DNA of 64,000 bases, taken from NCBI GenBank assembly GCA_036504235.1, contig DASXVN010000003.1:1-64000 (forward strand). Reading direction: 5' to 3'. A program made the translations under genes and the position numbers. The DNA is from Zipacnadum sp036504235 (GTDB lineage: Bacteria; Armatimonadota; Zipacnadia; Zipacnadales; Zipacnadaceae). The notes beneath the pieces were generated by a model. The model did not search any database and was not told where the DNA came from. It saw only the letters and a list, made by a program, of their open reading frames with translations. Below, piece by piece: positions 46,673 through 55,491 of the stretch. Within the stretch, counting starts at the first letter, position 1, and the number at the start of each line of letters is the position of its first letter.

Positions 46673-48082
46673 CTAGGGACGGTTCGCGAAGTAGGCCCGA
46701 GTCTCCTGGAATTCCGCCGGGATTTCCTCGGCAGCGGCGGCCAGCAAGTCACGCCACAGCACCTTGGAGTCGGCGGTGTCCTGCTTCACCGGGTAGCTGT
46801 ACAGCGCCTCGAACAGGATCTTCGGGTCGCGCGTACCGATGGCGTCGCCCAGAAGCGTTTGATGGGTGGCCAGGGCGCTGACCAGTCCCTGGAACACGTC
46901 CGGCACCTCCAGGTCGGGCACCGGGCGCAGGCCATCCTGCCCCAGCACCTGCGAATATTCGAGCACCGTGCGGTCCTTGAAGCCACGCACCGCGCCGCCG
47001 GTCGGGAAGCTCGTGGCAATCGCCATGTCGCCGCAACCGCCCAGCGCCTTGAGCACCTTGACCATGATGTCCTCGTCGCAGCGCAGCAGATGAAGGGTCT
47101 CGGGGCTTTCGCGGTCCCAGTCGGCAGGGGTCACGCGCGTCAGCCAGGAGTTGAATTCTGCGTCGGCGGCGGCGCGACCGGCGTCGCCCCGGGCGGCATT
47201 CTCGGCGAGGCGCGCCTTGCCCGCCGCGATCTCGGTGGGGTCCACCGGCGGGTGGGTGCGCTCGATGTCCAGATGCGCCAGGCCGTCGCCCTCGGTCGAG
47301 AAGACGAGGTAGCCAAACTTGCGATAGAGCCGCTCCAGGGTGGTCACGCTGTTGGTGATGTTCGCTTTCGAGCCGGCGTCCCAGCGGTCGGAGAGCGGGG
47401 CCATGGTCCACTGATCGTTGACCCGCTCTGCGGCCAGCTCGTACAGATCGCGGCCCTGGTGCCGGGACCCCGGCAGGATGAAGCTCATGTGGTTAACGCC
47501 CGCGCAGCGAATCTCGTAGTCGCTGTGCGGCGCGTCCTGGCCGTAGAGCAGGCGCGTCAGGTCCCACTGGTGATTGGTGTACCCGCCGCAGACGCCCAGG
47601 CAGCGAATCTTCGTGTGGTTGTTGACCGCGGCGCTGAGCACGGCCACCGGGTTGGCGAAATCCACCAGCCAGGCGTTCGGGCAGACCTGCTCCATGAGGC
47701 GCGCCAGGGACATCAGCGTCGGGCCGCCCTTGAGGGCCAGCATGGCGCCGCTGGGCGAGAGCTGGTCGGAGCCCAGGAAGCCGTGCTCGCGGCAGATCAG
47801 CTCGCACACGCCGTGGTTCGCGCGGGTGCCGGCCATCATCACGACCATCACGGCATCCGCGCCCTCCAGCGCCTCATCCAGGTTGGACCCCCAGCGCACC
47901 CGGCAGTTGGCCGCCGCGTATTCCGGGGCCTTCATGATCATCTGTCCCACGGCTTCCGCGCGCGGGACGTTCAGGTCGTAGAGATAGAGCTCGCCGCCCG
48001 CGAACAAACCCGGCTGCGCCAGCGCCGAGCGGCCGATGCCGAGATAACGATGCGAGCCACCGCCGAAGAATACTGCTTTCAT
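46673..48082 (-). CDS. GH4-family NAD-dependent glycosidase with an altered metal-site motif
   Basis: This is a 469-residue cytosolic protein. The Rossmann start reads FFGGGSHRYLGIG, followed by ELYLYDLN, LVDFANPVAV and AGVNHMSF (H198), all GH4-like. The catalytic motif reads GVCGGY: C165 is kept, but the His that normally follows the Cys in GH4 is Gly166. The second metal ligand, H198, is present. It is only distantly similar to the GH4 at 41587. AAGGAGA lies eight bases upstream, and a perfect palindrome lies just before that at 48102-48113. Activity may be retained with altered chemistry, or the protein may be an oxidoreductase-like relative. Confidence 0.8.
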   Translation of the reverse strand: MKAVFFGGGSHRYLGIGRSALAQPGLFAGGELYLYDLNVPRAEAVGQMIMKAPEYAAANCRVRWGSNLDEALEGADAVMVVMMAGTRANHGVCELICREHGFLGSDQLSPSGAMLALKGGPTLMSLARLMEQVCPNAWLVDFANPVAVLSAAVNNHTKIRCLGVCGGYTNHQWDLTRLLYGQDAPHSDYEIRCAGVNHMSFILPGSRHQGRDLYELAAERVNDQWTMAPLSDRWDAGSKANITNSVTTLERLYRKFGYLVFSTEGDGLAHLDIERTHPPVDPTEIAAGKARLAENAARGDAGRAAADAEFNSWLTRVTPADWDRESPETLHLLRCDEDIMVKVLKALGGCGDMAIATSFPTGGAVRGFKDRTVLEYSQVLGQDGLRPVPDLEVPDVFQGLVSALATHQTLLGDAIGTRDPKILFEALYSYPVKQDTADSKVLWRDLLAAAAEEIPAEFQETRAYFANRP

Positions 48083-48101
48083 GGTCGAAACTCTCCTTGG
48101 A

Positions 48102-48113
48102 TTATCTAGATAA
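48102..48113. promoter_or_regulatory. Perfect 12-bp AT-rich palindrome upstream of the GH4 gene
   Basis: TTATCTAGATAA is self-complementary and lies in the 57-bp gap between giant gene D (ending at 48140) and the GH4 start at 48082, just ahead of its ribosome site. Such an AT-rich palindrome stands out in GC-rich DNA and could be an operator for a regulator of the glycosidase genes. Confidence 0.4.
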
Positions 48114-48139
48114 ATGCAAGTCTGACTTACCGCCGCGCC

Positions 48140-51100
48140 TTAGCCGGTCGCGGCCGTGAGTCTTACCGTCTGGGAGGTCCCGGCTTTCACCGTGACCTTC
48201 GTCCGGCCCTGGTAACGATCCTTCACCTGCGGGGCGGTCCAGATGGTCGCCTGCAGGTCGGCGTTGGTCGGATTGTTGACCTCCACCACGCAGGCGTCAG
48301 CGGTCCAGTTCAGCAACGCCAGGCGCAGGTTCAGCGCGTCGGAGACCAGGACGTTGCCGACATAGAACGCGCCGGTCTTGCTCACGTCCAGCCGCGCATA
48401 AGCTTGCCCCTCGAACACCGCCAACTCCGCCCCCAGCGCGCCCTCGCGGACCAGCGCCGCCGGCCAGTTGTAGTTGATGCCGCTCACCAGCAACGGCAGC
48501 CGGTATTCAGCTATCGGGTCGCCCAGCGCTTCCTTATTGAGGTTGATCATGCCGCTGGTGCAGCCCTTCAGCAGGTCCGGATTTAGCGCCTGATCCACGC
48601 TGCCGCTCAGGCCGAAGTCCGCCGCCGCGCAGTTGGCGATATAGGCCAGCGACTGGAGCTTGCCCTGGGTGAAGCTGAGCTTATACGGCGGCGTCCCGCG
48701 CAGGCCCAGCAGCGACCGCCAGTTCTCGGCCTCCGCGGGCTGCACGGCGGTGAAGGCCGCCTGCCAGCGCGTGCCGGCGGGCAGGTTACCATTCACCCAC
48801 TGGGGTGCGGCCCAGCCCACGGTCCCGGCGGCGTCCACGCGGATCCCGTCCGACAAGGCGATGAAGCCCCCCACGCGCCCGCCCTTGGGGAGGTCCAGGA
48901 AGCCCTGCGTCAGCTTGCCGGTGACTTCCTGACCAGTGGCCGGGTCCGTGTAGGCATAGGACATATCGCCGCGCACCTGGATGTGCTTGGTATTCAGCGT
49001 GGTGACGATCGGGAAGATCGCGCCCACCGGCTGCGTCGGACGGCGCAAGGAGACCTCCACCTCGTTGTAGTACGGCAAGTAGTCGGTCTGCTTTTTCACC
49101 TTCTCGTCGGAGACCCAGAACTTGCGGTAGCGAATCTGCGCCTCATAGACCCGGGAGCGAGCGGTGGCATTGGAGGGCTTGGCGTCGTAGGCCACGTCGT
49201 CAAAGAGCGCCCGCGGATAGCGTTGGTCCAGAGCCACGTCCTGCACGTAGGCCGCCGGGCTGGCCAGCGGGAAATCGAGCAGCGCGGCCATGTTGTCGCC
49301 CCGCTGCGGCCCGTGCAGCTCCGGGAACATACCCGAGCCCTCCAGCGTGTCCGCGGTGGGCACGCGCAGGTCGAACTGCGCGAGGTCGGTGCCCGTGTAG
49401 ATGTTGGGGAACTCCCACCAGTTCTGTCGGTCCGCGCAGCGCCAGGTGTGGACGATCTGCCGGCCGAAACCCACGCCCGGCGCGATCACGGTGCGCCCTT
49501 GCGCGTCGGTGGCGGTGAGCAGCGCCCAGTTCACGTGCCCCTCGGGGAGCTTCACGTTATTGACGGTGAAGTCAGGCGTGTTGGGCAGCCAGCGCCGGTA
49601 CAGGGCGTAGTTCTCCTGCAGCGTCACTTCCTTGAGCGGCTGGTCGCTGTGGATGGTGAAGCCCAGGTTCCCGTGCGCCCCGGGCTCCTTCGGGTCGGGA
49701 ATCGCGCCGCCCAGGGCGGTGATGATCGGGCCCTGCGTCACCTGCAGATGCACCGGCGACTCCCAGAAATGCGAGGTGCCGTGCGAGCCCAGGTACCAGG
49801 ACAGGCCGTCCAGCGAGTCCGCGGCCGCCAGCATCTGATAGCCGGCGCCCGCCTCTTTGGCCAAGTCGGCCGGCGCGTAGGTCTCATGCACGACGAAGGG
49901 CAGCGGGTTCGAGAAGCGGAAGACCTCCCACTGGTAGGCGGGGAAGCTGTTGTCCTCCAGCACGCCGTTGCGATAGGTGAACAGGCTGATCCCCTGGAAC
50001 TGCTTGTCCAGTTCGTGCGGGACTGAGGAGGAGCCGGGGCGGTGCATGACCGTGGTGCCCTTGGGGAAGCACAGGCAGAGATACTGCGGCTTGGCCAGCA
50101 ACTTGCCGTCCGCGCTGAGCAGGCTGGGCGCGGGGAAGACCGGCGAGCCGAGCAGCAGATAGCGGTTGCCGTAGGCGTCCGGGATATCCAGCCCCGCCAC
50201 GACCTTCAGCGTCGCGTCGGAGGCCGTAGCGCAGGCCGCCCGGAACTCCTCCCAGCGCGCCGGCGTGAACTTCTCGAAGGTCTCGGTCATGTACAGCATG
50301 GACACCCCGGCGCTCTTGGCGGCCGCCGCGTACTCGGCAATCGTGCCCTGGCCGTCGCTGAAGGAACTCCGCGCGCCGACCAGCACCTTGAACCACTGGT
50401 TGCCGTCGTTGGGCTGCCAGGAGTATAGCCACCCCGGAGCCGGCACCGGCGCGGGCGCGGGCAGCGCGGCGAAGGCAGCCGCCTGATAGTTCCCGAAACC
50501 CTTGGCCCGCGCGCCTTCCGCGAGCCAGCGCAGCAGCCCGAGCAGCAGTTGCCGCCCCTGGCTGGGCTGCCGGCCGTCGCCCTTGTCAAGGACGATGCCC
50601 TCGATCTTCCCCAGATGGTTCTCGAAGTACCAGCCGTTCTTCGGCGTGGCGAAGGGCTGCTTGAGCGTGTAGTTGAAGTTGGGAGTGAACAGGGCGATCC
50701 GCCCGGCGCCGAAACTGCGCACCGCGGTCAGCACCGGCGGCGTCGTGCCCACGGTGTGCCAGTTGTAGTAGTCAATCGCCCGCGAGGGCCGGCTGGTCTC
50801 CATGCCCTTCACCAGCGGCGTCCAGGCGGGATCCTTCAGGGTGACCACCGGCGTGGAGTACAGGTCGTCCCAGCGCAGCTCACTGGTCGGGTAGTAGAGC
50901 CGCTGCACCCCGCGCGTGGCCGGGTGCGCCACGATGGCGGTGGTCCAGGAGTAATCGTAGTAGTCCGCCGGGGCCAGGGACGAGTCTTTGACCGAGGAAA
51001 ACGCATGCGCGTCGTCGCGCACCTGCGCGCACTGCACCCCTGCCCCGTAAGGCGCGAGGAATCGCGTCAGCGATTCGGTGGCCAGTTCGTTGCCGTAGAG

Positions 51101-51472
51101 GGGGGTGAAGAAGAACCCGCCGCCGTCCTGGATGTAGGTCTGCAGCAGGCCGGTGTTGCGCTGGATGGTCAGCGTCTGCTCCACGTGGCTGCGCAGGAAG
51201 GATCGCCCCTGGCCGCCCTCGCCCTCCCAGTCGGCGATCAGGACGACGTGGAACTGGCGCAGCATCTCGGGGCTGAGCGGGTCAGCGAGGTTGCGCGTGA
51301 CCAGCGTGACGCCCTCGGCCGCGAATTGCGTCAACAACTGGGGGTCCGGCTGCAAGTCACCCGCGGACAGCACCAGCACGTTGACGGGAGGCTCGGCGGC
51401 CCGGACCGTCGGAGGCAGCGACGCCCCGAGGGCGAGCAGGATGAGAGTGCTAAGCAGCGCCAGGTGTTTCAT
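48140..51472 (-). CDS. Giant secreted protein D: amidotransferase-like + degenerate PHP-like + beta-domains
   Basis: The ATG at 51472 is preceded by GGAGG (51479-51483) and starts a signal peptide (MKHLALLSTLILLALGA); the longer frame from 51556 lacks one. The 1110-residue product has an amidotransferase-like domain (VNVLVLSAGDLQPD...QDGGGFFFTPLYG...GAGRIALFTPN) to about residue 320. The PHP-like segment is VLVGARSSFSDGQGT, the member closest to a canonical SDGxGT, yet Arg368 replaces the second His and YMTETFE replaces the DH motif. A beta-rich half ends in EVNNPTNAD. It is paralogous to A, B and C and lies 57 bp upstream of the GH4 gene. Confidence 0.8.
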   Translation of the reverse strand: MKHLALLSTLILLALGASLPPTVRAAEPPVNVLVLSAGDLQPDPQLLTQFAAEGVTLVTRNLADPLSPEMLRQFHVVLIADWEGEGGQGRSFLRSHVEQTLTIQRNTGLLQTYIQDGGGFFFTPLYGNELATESLTRFLAPYGAGVQCAQVRDDAHAFSSVKDSSLAPADYYDYSWTTAIVAHPATRGVQRLYYPTSELRWDDLYSTPVVTLKDPAWTPLVKGMETSRPSRAIDYYNWHTVGTTPPVLTAVRSFGAGRIALFTPNFNYTLKQPFATPKNGWYFENHLGKIEGIVLDKGDGRQPSQGRQLLLGLLRWLAEGARAKGFGNYQAAAFAALPAPAPVPAPGWLYSWQPNDGNQWFKVLVGARSSFSDGQGTIAEYAAAAKSAGVSMLYMTETFEKFTPARWEEFRAACATASDATLKVVAGLDIPDAYGNRYLLLGSPVFPAPSLLSADGKLLAKPQYLCLCFPKGTTVMHRPGSSSVPHELDKQFQGISLFTYRNGVLEDNSFPAYQWEVFRFSNPLPFVVHETYAPADLAKEAGAGYQMLAAADSLDGLSWYLGSHGTSHFWESPVHLQVTQGPIITALGGAIPDPKEPGAHGNLGFTIHSDQPLKEVTLQENYALYRRWLPNTPDFTVNNVKLPEGHVNWALLTATDAQGRTVIAPGVGFGRQIVHTWRCADRQNWWEFPNIYTGTDLAQFDLRVPTADTLEGSGMFPELHGPQRGDNMAALLDFPLASPAAYVQDVALDQRYPRALFDDVAYDAKPSNATARSRVYEAQIRYRKFWVSDEKVKKQTDYLPYYNEVEVSLRRPTQPVGAIFPIVTTLNTKHIQVRGDMSYAYTDPATGQEVTGKLTQGFLDLPKGGRVGGFIALSDGIRVDAAGTVGWAAPQWVNGNLPAGTRWQAAFTAVQPAEAENWRSLLGLRGTPPYKLSFTQGKLQSLAYIANCAAADFGLSGSVDQALNPDLLKGCTSGMINLNKEALGDPIAEYRLPLLVSGINYNWPAALVREGALGAELAVFEGQAYARLDVSKTGAFYVGNVLVSDALNLRLALLNWTADACVVEVNNPTNADLQATIWTAPQVKDRYQGRTKVTVKAGTSQTVRLTAATG

Positions 51473-51564
51473 GTGGGTCCTCCGTGTGGGTATCAGACGA
51501 TGCATACTATCCGGTAACGCAGGCACCAGCATACCGGGAATTGCCGCGCAGAGCAACCCGCCCC

Positions 51565-53838
51565 CTACGACCCGGGAGCGACTATCTGGAAAGGGATCGC
51601 CGGCAACAGGCCGAGGGACACCCGCTGCCGGGCTCGCGCCGGCGGCTGCCCATCCAGCTCCAGGTACGCCTCCACCAGCAGGTGGCCGGTGCGGCCCGCC
51701 GTCGCGCTGTTAGCGTCGGCTTTGCAGGTGAGGATCACTCCGGTGGGGCTCACTCTCGCCCCCACCAGCCGCACGCCGGGGGGCGGACTGCAGAGCGCGA
51801 AGTGGACCGAGGCGAGGGCGCTGTGCCGCGCATCGGGGAGCGTCGGCGGCGCGGTGATCGCCACCGGCGCGGTTCCGCCCAGCGGCAGCCGGACGGCTGC
51901 CGCGGACGCCAGCGTCATCCCCCCGGCCAGAGGCCGCCAGACGGTGGGTATGGACCGCGTGCCCGTGACCAGGGCCAGGAGTTCCTGCTGCGGCACGAGC
52001 TGCCGGTAGGCGAAGGCCTGCATCATGTCCTCGGCGGGCACCGCGGGCCGCGTGACCGCCACGCCGCCGATCGTGGCGCGCCCCTCCAGCCGCACCGGCG
52101 ACAACTGCGCGGGCGCATCCGGGGGCGCGCTGAGCGTCACCACCACCGAGTCCTGGCCGCTGGGAATCCGCCCCCGGCTCAGCGTGAAACCGGCGGGCGC
52201 GTCCTGCAGCACTACGTCAATATCACCGTCGAAACCGTCCTTGCGCAGCGCGTGGACGGTCACCGCGGCCGGTCGCCGCGCGAGCATCGGCAGGCTGGAG
52301 GGCGTCACGCGCAGGGCAAAATCCGGCTGCGCCGGGCGGAGTTGCAAGCGGTACCCGTACGCTTCGCCCCCCTCGCGTTGCGCGTCCCTCACGTACACCA
52401 GATAGGTCCCGTCCGCGGGGAGCTTCACCCGCAGGTAGGGGTCCGCGTGGTGGGTGAGCAGGCCGAATTCCGGGTCGGTATGGTCGTCGTTGGCGGCCAC
52501 GGTCGCCCCCGTCGCGTCCGCCAGCCGCAGCGCCGCGTCCAGCGGCGAACCCAGCCGGCGCGCCCAGACCTCGGCCACGATCTCCTGCCCGGCCGTGCCC
52601 TCGAAGGAGTACACATCAACATCGCCGGGGCTGCCGATCCGCCCGTTGACGATCTGCGGCAACGGCACCCGTTGCGCGTGGTCGGCACTGTCGTTCGGCT
52701 CAGTTTCGCCGCTCTCCGGCAGCGTGTCCACGGCATAGGCGACCTCGTTGCTCAGCGCCGCGCCCGCGCCCGCGTGCGCCCAGCGGATCGCCGCGCCGTT
52801 GGGCCGCGTGTCCAGCGTCAGCGTCGTGGCCGGCAGGTTCCACCCCGCCACCGTCGCCACCGTCGGCGTACCCGCCGGACCGCCGAGGGGGAAGATGCTG
52901 GTGACGAAGGGCAGCTCCCCCACCGACACCCGGTACACGAAGTCCTCCCGCCCGCGGTAGATGGAGTCGTGAATCTCCAGCCCGTACCCGCCGTCCGCGG
53001 GGACGGTGTAGTGCAGCACCGGGTCGGGGTCAAAGCCATAATGCTCGGCGCTGGCCACGCGCCGGCCCTGCGGATCGTACAGGGCGACCGCCGCCTGGAA
53101 CCAGCCGGGCACCGCGTCGGCCAGGTAGGGCCTCAGCCGCCGCGCCTGCGCGCAGACCACCAACTGCTGCCCCGCGCGGGCCCGGAAACGGAAGCGGTCC
53201 GTCGCGCCGGGCAGAATCTGGCCGTTCAGGACCACGGGGAGGTCCAGCGGCGGCGACGCGCTGCCCAGGTCCTCCTCGCGGACCTCCGGCAGCGCCCCCA
53301 CCTCAAACCGCAGCGGATTGCTCAGGCCATTCGCGGTCACCAGCCGCAACTCGCGGTCGCCCGGCGGCGCGCTGGGGTCTATCGTGACCTCAATCTCCAC
53401 CTGGTCCGCAAGCTGCGCGTTGGGTTGCTTCTTGGGGTCATAAAGCCGGGCGCGCAACCACGCCAACCGTTGCGGCGTCTGCTCGTCCAGGTCGCGCAGC
53501 CAGGGATGGTCCGGCAGCCGGTGCACCGTCTTCGCCTGGGCCTGGACCACCGCGCTCCAGCGCTTCTTCACCAGGTTCTGCAGCCACCAGGCCGTGAAGC
53601 CCAATTCCTGATCGCTCAGCGGCCGGACGTACTCAACGACCGCGGCGCTGACCCCGGCGCCGGACACGTAGACCCCCTGCGGGTCGCGCAGCAACTGGCC
53701 GCCCACGGTAACGCGCACGACCGTCCCCTGCCGCCCGCCGGCCGGGTAGACATACCCCAAATTCGGCCCGTTCTGGGCCAGGACTTGCGTCGCGCCGAGC
53801 AGGAGAACCAGAATTGTCAGTCGTTTGAGTACAGTCAT
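51565..53838 (-). CDS. Secreted protein with bacterial pre-peptidase C-terminal (PPC) domain
   Basis: The ATG at 53838 has GGAG upstream and starts a signal peptide (LKRLTILVLLLGATQVLAQ); the longer frame reads through the palindrome region and is unlikely. The 757-residue product starts with PNLGYVYPAGGRQGTVVRVT, an IPT-like fold common in planctomycete PPC proteins. At least one PPC sandwich follows (ESGETEPNDSADHAQRV...GDVDVYSFEGTAGQEIVAEV...YLVYVRD), and an earlier degenerate one is near TDRFRFRARAGQQLVV. Proteins of this type are usually encoded beside DUF1501 and DUF1549/DUF1553 genes, as here. Their role is undetermined. I see no protease domain. Confidence 0.78.
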   Translation of the reverse strand: MTVLKRLTILVLLLGATQVLAQNGPNLGYVYPAGGRQGTVVRVTVGGQLLRDPQGVYVSGAGVSAAVVEYVRPLSDQELGFTAWWLQNLVKKRWSAVVQAQAKTVHRLPDHPWLRDLDEQTPQRLAWLRARLYDPKKQPNAQLADQVEIEVTIDPSAPPGDRELRLVTANGLSNPLRFEVGALPEVREEDLGSASPPLDLPVVLNGQILPGATDRFRFRARAGQQLVVCAQARRLRPYLADAVPGWFQAAVALYDPQGRRVASAEHYGFDPDPVLHYTVPADGGYGLEIHDSIYRGREDFVYRVSVGELPFVTSIFPLGGPAGTPTVATVAGWNLPATTLTLDTRPNGAAIRWAHAGAGAALSNEVAYAVDTLPESGETEPNDSADHAQRVPLPQIVNGRIGSPGDVDVYSFEGTAGQEIVAEVWARRLGSPLDAALRLADATGATVAANDDHTDPEFGLLTHHADPYLRVKLPADGTYLVYVRDAQREGGEAYGYRLQLRPAQPDFALRVTPSSLPMLARRPAAVTVHALRKDGFDGDIDVVLQDAPAGFTLSRGRIPSGQDSVVVTLSAPPDAPAQLSPVRLEGRATIGGVAVTRPAVPAEDMMQAFAYRQLVPQQELLALVTGTRSIPTVWRPLAGGMTLASAAAVRLPLGGTAPVAITAPPTLPDARHSALASVHFALCSPPPGVRLVGARVSPTGVILTCKADANSATAGRTGHLLVEAYLELDGQPPARARQRVSLGLLPAIPFQIVAPGS

Positions 53839-53892
53839 ACTGGGCTCCGCAAGAACCCACCTCTCCGCCGCCAGATTCCCCTCTCCCCTCCT

Positions 53893-54140
53893 CCCCTCTC
53901 CTGCAAGCAGAGGGGCCAGGGGTGAGGCGCCGTACGCCGTTGCCGTTTGTAGGGGTGGATCTTTCGCGGAGCCCCACCCCGCGAAACATCCACCCGCGCC
54001 CGCCGCCAACCCTCGGCTTCGCGGCCGCCGCGGGCGGAGCAAGCTCCGCCCCGACGGGCGAGGCAGCGCCTGCCTTTCGCCGTCGCCCTTGCCGTTCTCC
54101 CCTCTCCTGCGGCACTTGTACTCAAGTGCACGGAGAGGGG
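53893..54140. repeat. Cluster of four palindromes, two of a REP-like family
   Basis: The 328-bp gap between the PPC and DUF1501 genes is built of hairpins. These are CCCCTCT...AGAGGGG (53893-53899 with 53909-53915), a 17-bp stem with one mismatch (53953-53969 with 53979-53995), GGGCGGAGC/GCTCCGCCC (54032-54040 with 54043-54051), and CCCCTCTCC/GGAGAGGGG (54099-54107 with 54132-54140) enclosing GCACTTG/CAAGTGC. The first and last share the same flank GGCC(A/G)GGGGTGAGGC, so they are copies of one element. Confidence 0.65.
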
Positions 54141-54166
54141 CCGGGGGTGAGGCCGCCTGCCGCGCC

Positions 54167-55471
54167 TCACATGATCTCCCGCAACCGGCCGGCGCCCTCG
54201 GTCGGCTTCTCGTTGACGGGCATTACTTTGGTGTCCAGACCCCGGGCGTTGGGCAGCGGACCGTCGGGGTCAATTCCCAGCAGCTCCAGGATGCTCCCCA
54301 GCAGGTCCTGCGGCGACACCGGCCGCTCCGCCACGAACTCGCCCCTGGCGTCCGAGGCGCCGACCACGTGGCCGCCTTTGAAGCCGCCCCCGGCCACCAG
54401 CACGGAGAACACGTTGCCGTAGTGGCTCCGGCCGCCGTTCCAGGGCTCGGCCCAGTCAATCTTGGGCGTGCGCCCGAACTCCCCGCAGCACCAGACGATC
54501 GTGGTGTCCAGCAGGCCCTTATCGGCGAGGTCCTGCAGCAGCGTGGCCAGGCCCTTGTCCAGCTCCGGCAGCTTCCGGCGCATCTCCTCGAAGTGCTGCT
54601 TGTGCGTATCCCAGCCCCCGTAGTTGATGGTCACGTACGGCACGCCGGCGGCCACCAGCCGCCGCGCCATCAAACAGGACTGGCCGAAGGTGGTGCGGCC
54701 ATACTTAACGCGGAGGTCCGCCGGCTCCTGCGAGAGGTCAAAGAGCTTCCCGGCGTCGCCCAGGATCATCTCGTAGGCCTGCTCGCGGCAGGTGTCGAGC
54801 TTCGCGAACTGCGGCAGACCCGGCAGCGCCTGCGGGAGAGAGTCAAGCGACTTGCGCAACTCACGGCGCGCGCGCTGGCGCTCCTCGGTGAGGCTCTCTG
54901 AGACGATCCCTTCCACCACGAAGCGCTTCCCGTTGGGGTCTCCGCCGGTGGCGAAGGGCTTGTACATCGGCCCCAGGAAGCCGGCCTCATCAAAGCGCCC
55001 CAGCGGCGCGGTCAGCACAATGTACGGCGGGACCAGCCCCGTGTAGCCGCCCTCGTAGCCCTTGAAGCGCGAGACCAGCGCCCCCAGCGCGGGGTAGACG
55101 ATGTGCTCCCCCGGCTGGTGACCGGTCTGCACGAGGTACGCCGCGGTCTCGTGGCCGTTGTTGCCGTGGGTCATGCTGCGGATCAGCGAGTACTTGTCGG
55201 CCTGCTGCGCCAGCAGCGGCAGCATCTGGCAGATCTTGATCCCCGGCACGTTAGTCTCAATGGGCGTGGTGAAGGGGCCGGCGTAGTCGCGCCCCGCGTC
55301 CGGCTTGGGGTCGAAGGTGTCCAGATGCGACGGCCCGCCCCACAGCCAAATCTGGATCACCGACTTGGCCTTGCCCACCGGTTTGCCGGGCGCGGCGACG
55401 GGCGCCTGCGCGTACAGGGCGGTGCAGGTGAGCAATAACAGCCCGATTAGCCAAGCGGATAGAGCCTTCAT
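54167..55471 (-). CDS. DUF1501 family secreted protein
   Basis: The ATG at 55471 starts a signal peptide (MKALSAWLIGLLLLTCTALYAQA) and gives 434 residues; an in-frame TTG at 55495 overlaps the previous stop. DUF1501 hallmarks are SVIQIWLWGGPSHLDTFDPK, MLPLLAQQADKYSLIRSMTH, GGWDTHKQHFEEMRRKLP and TIVWCCGEFGRTPKIDW. The fold belongs to the alkaline-phosphatase/sulfatase superfamily, but the family's activity is not established. It follows the DUF1549/DUF1553 gene and precedes the PPC gene, an arrangement typical of Planctomycetota and related phyla. It lacks a twin-arginine motif. Confidence 0.88.
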   Translation of the reverse strand: MKALSAWLIGLLLLTCTALYAQAPVAAPGKPVGKAKSVIQIWLWGGPSHLDTFDPKPDAGRDYAGPFTTPIETNVPGIKICQMLPLLAQQADKYSLIRSMTHGNNGHETAAYLVQTGHQPGEHIVYPALGALVSRFKGYEGGYTGLVPPYIVLTAPLGRFDEAGFLGPMYKPFATGGDPNGKRFVVEGIVSESLTEERQRARRELRKSLDSLPQALPGLPQFAKLDTCREQAYEMILGDAGKLFDLSQEPADLRVKYGRTTFGQSCLMARRLVAAGVPYVTINYGGWDTHKQHFEEMRRKLPELDKGLATLLQDLADKGLLDTTIVWCCGEFGRTPKIDWAEPWNGGRSHYGNVFSVLVAGGGFKGGHVVGASDARGEFVAERPVSPQDLLGSILELLGIDPDGPLPNARGLDTKVMPVNEKPTEGAGRLREIM

Positions 55472-55491
55472 GGGTGTTCCCTGGTTTCTCC

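Noticed and set aside
53839..54042. Upstream extension of the PPC protein
   Set aside because: It translates palindromic repeat DNA; the ATG at 53838 starts a proper signal peptide.
53893..54140. CRISPR array
   Set aside because: The repeats are palindromes of different sequence without regular spacers, and no cas genes are near.
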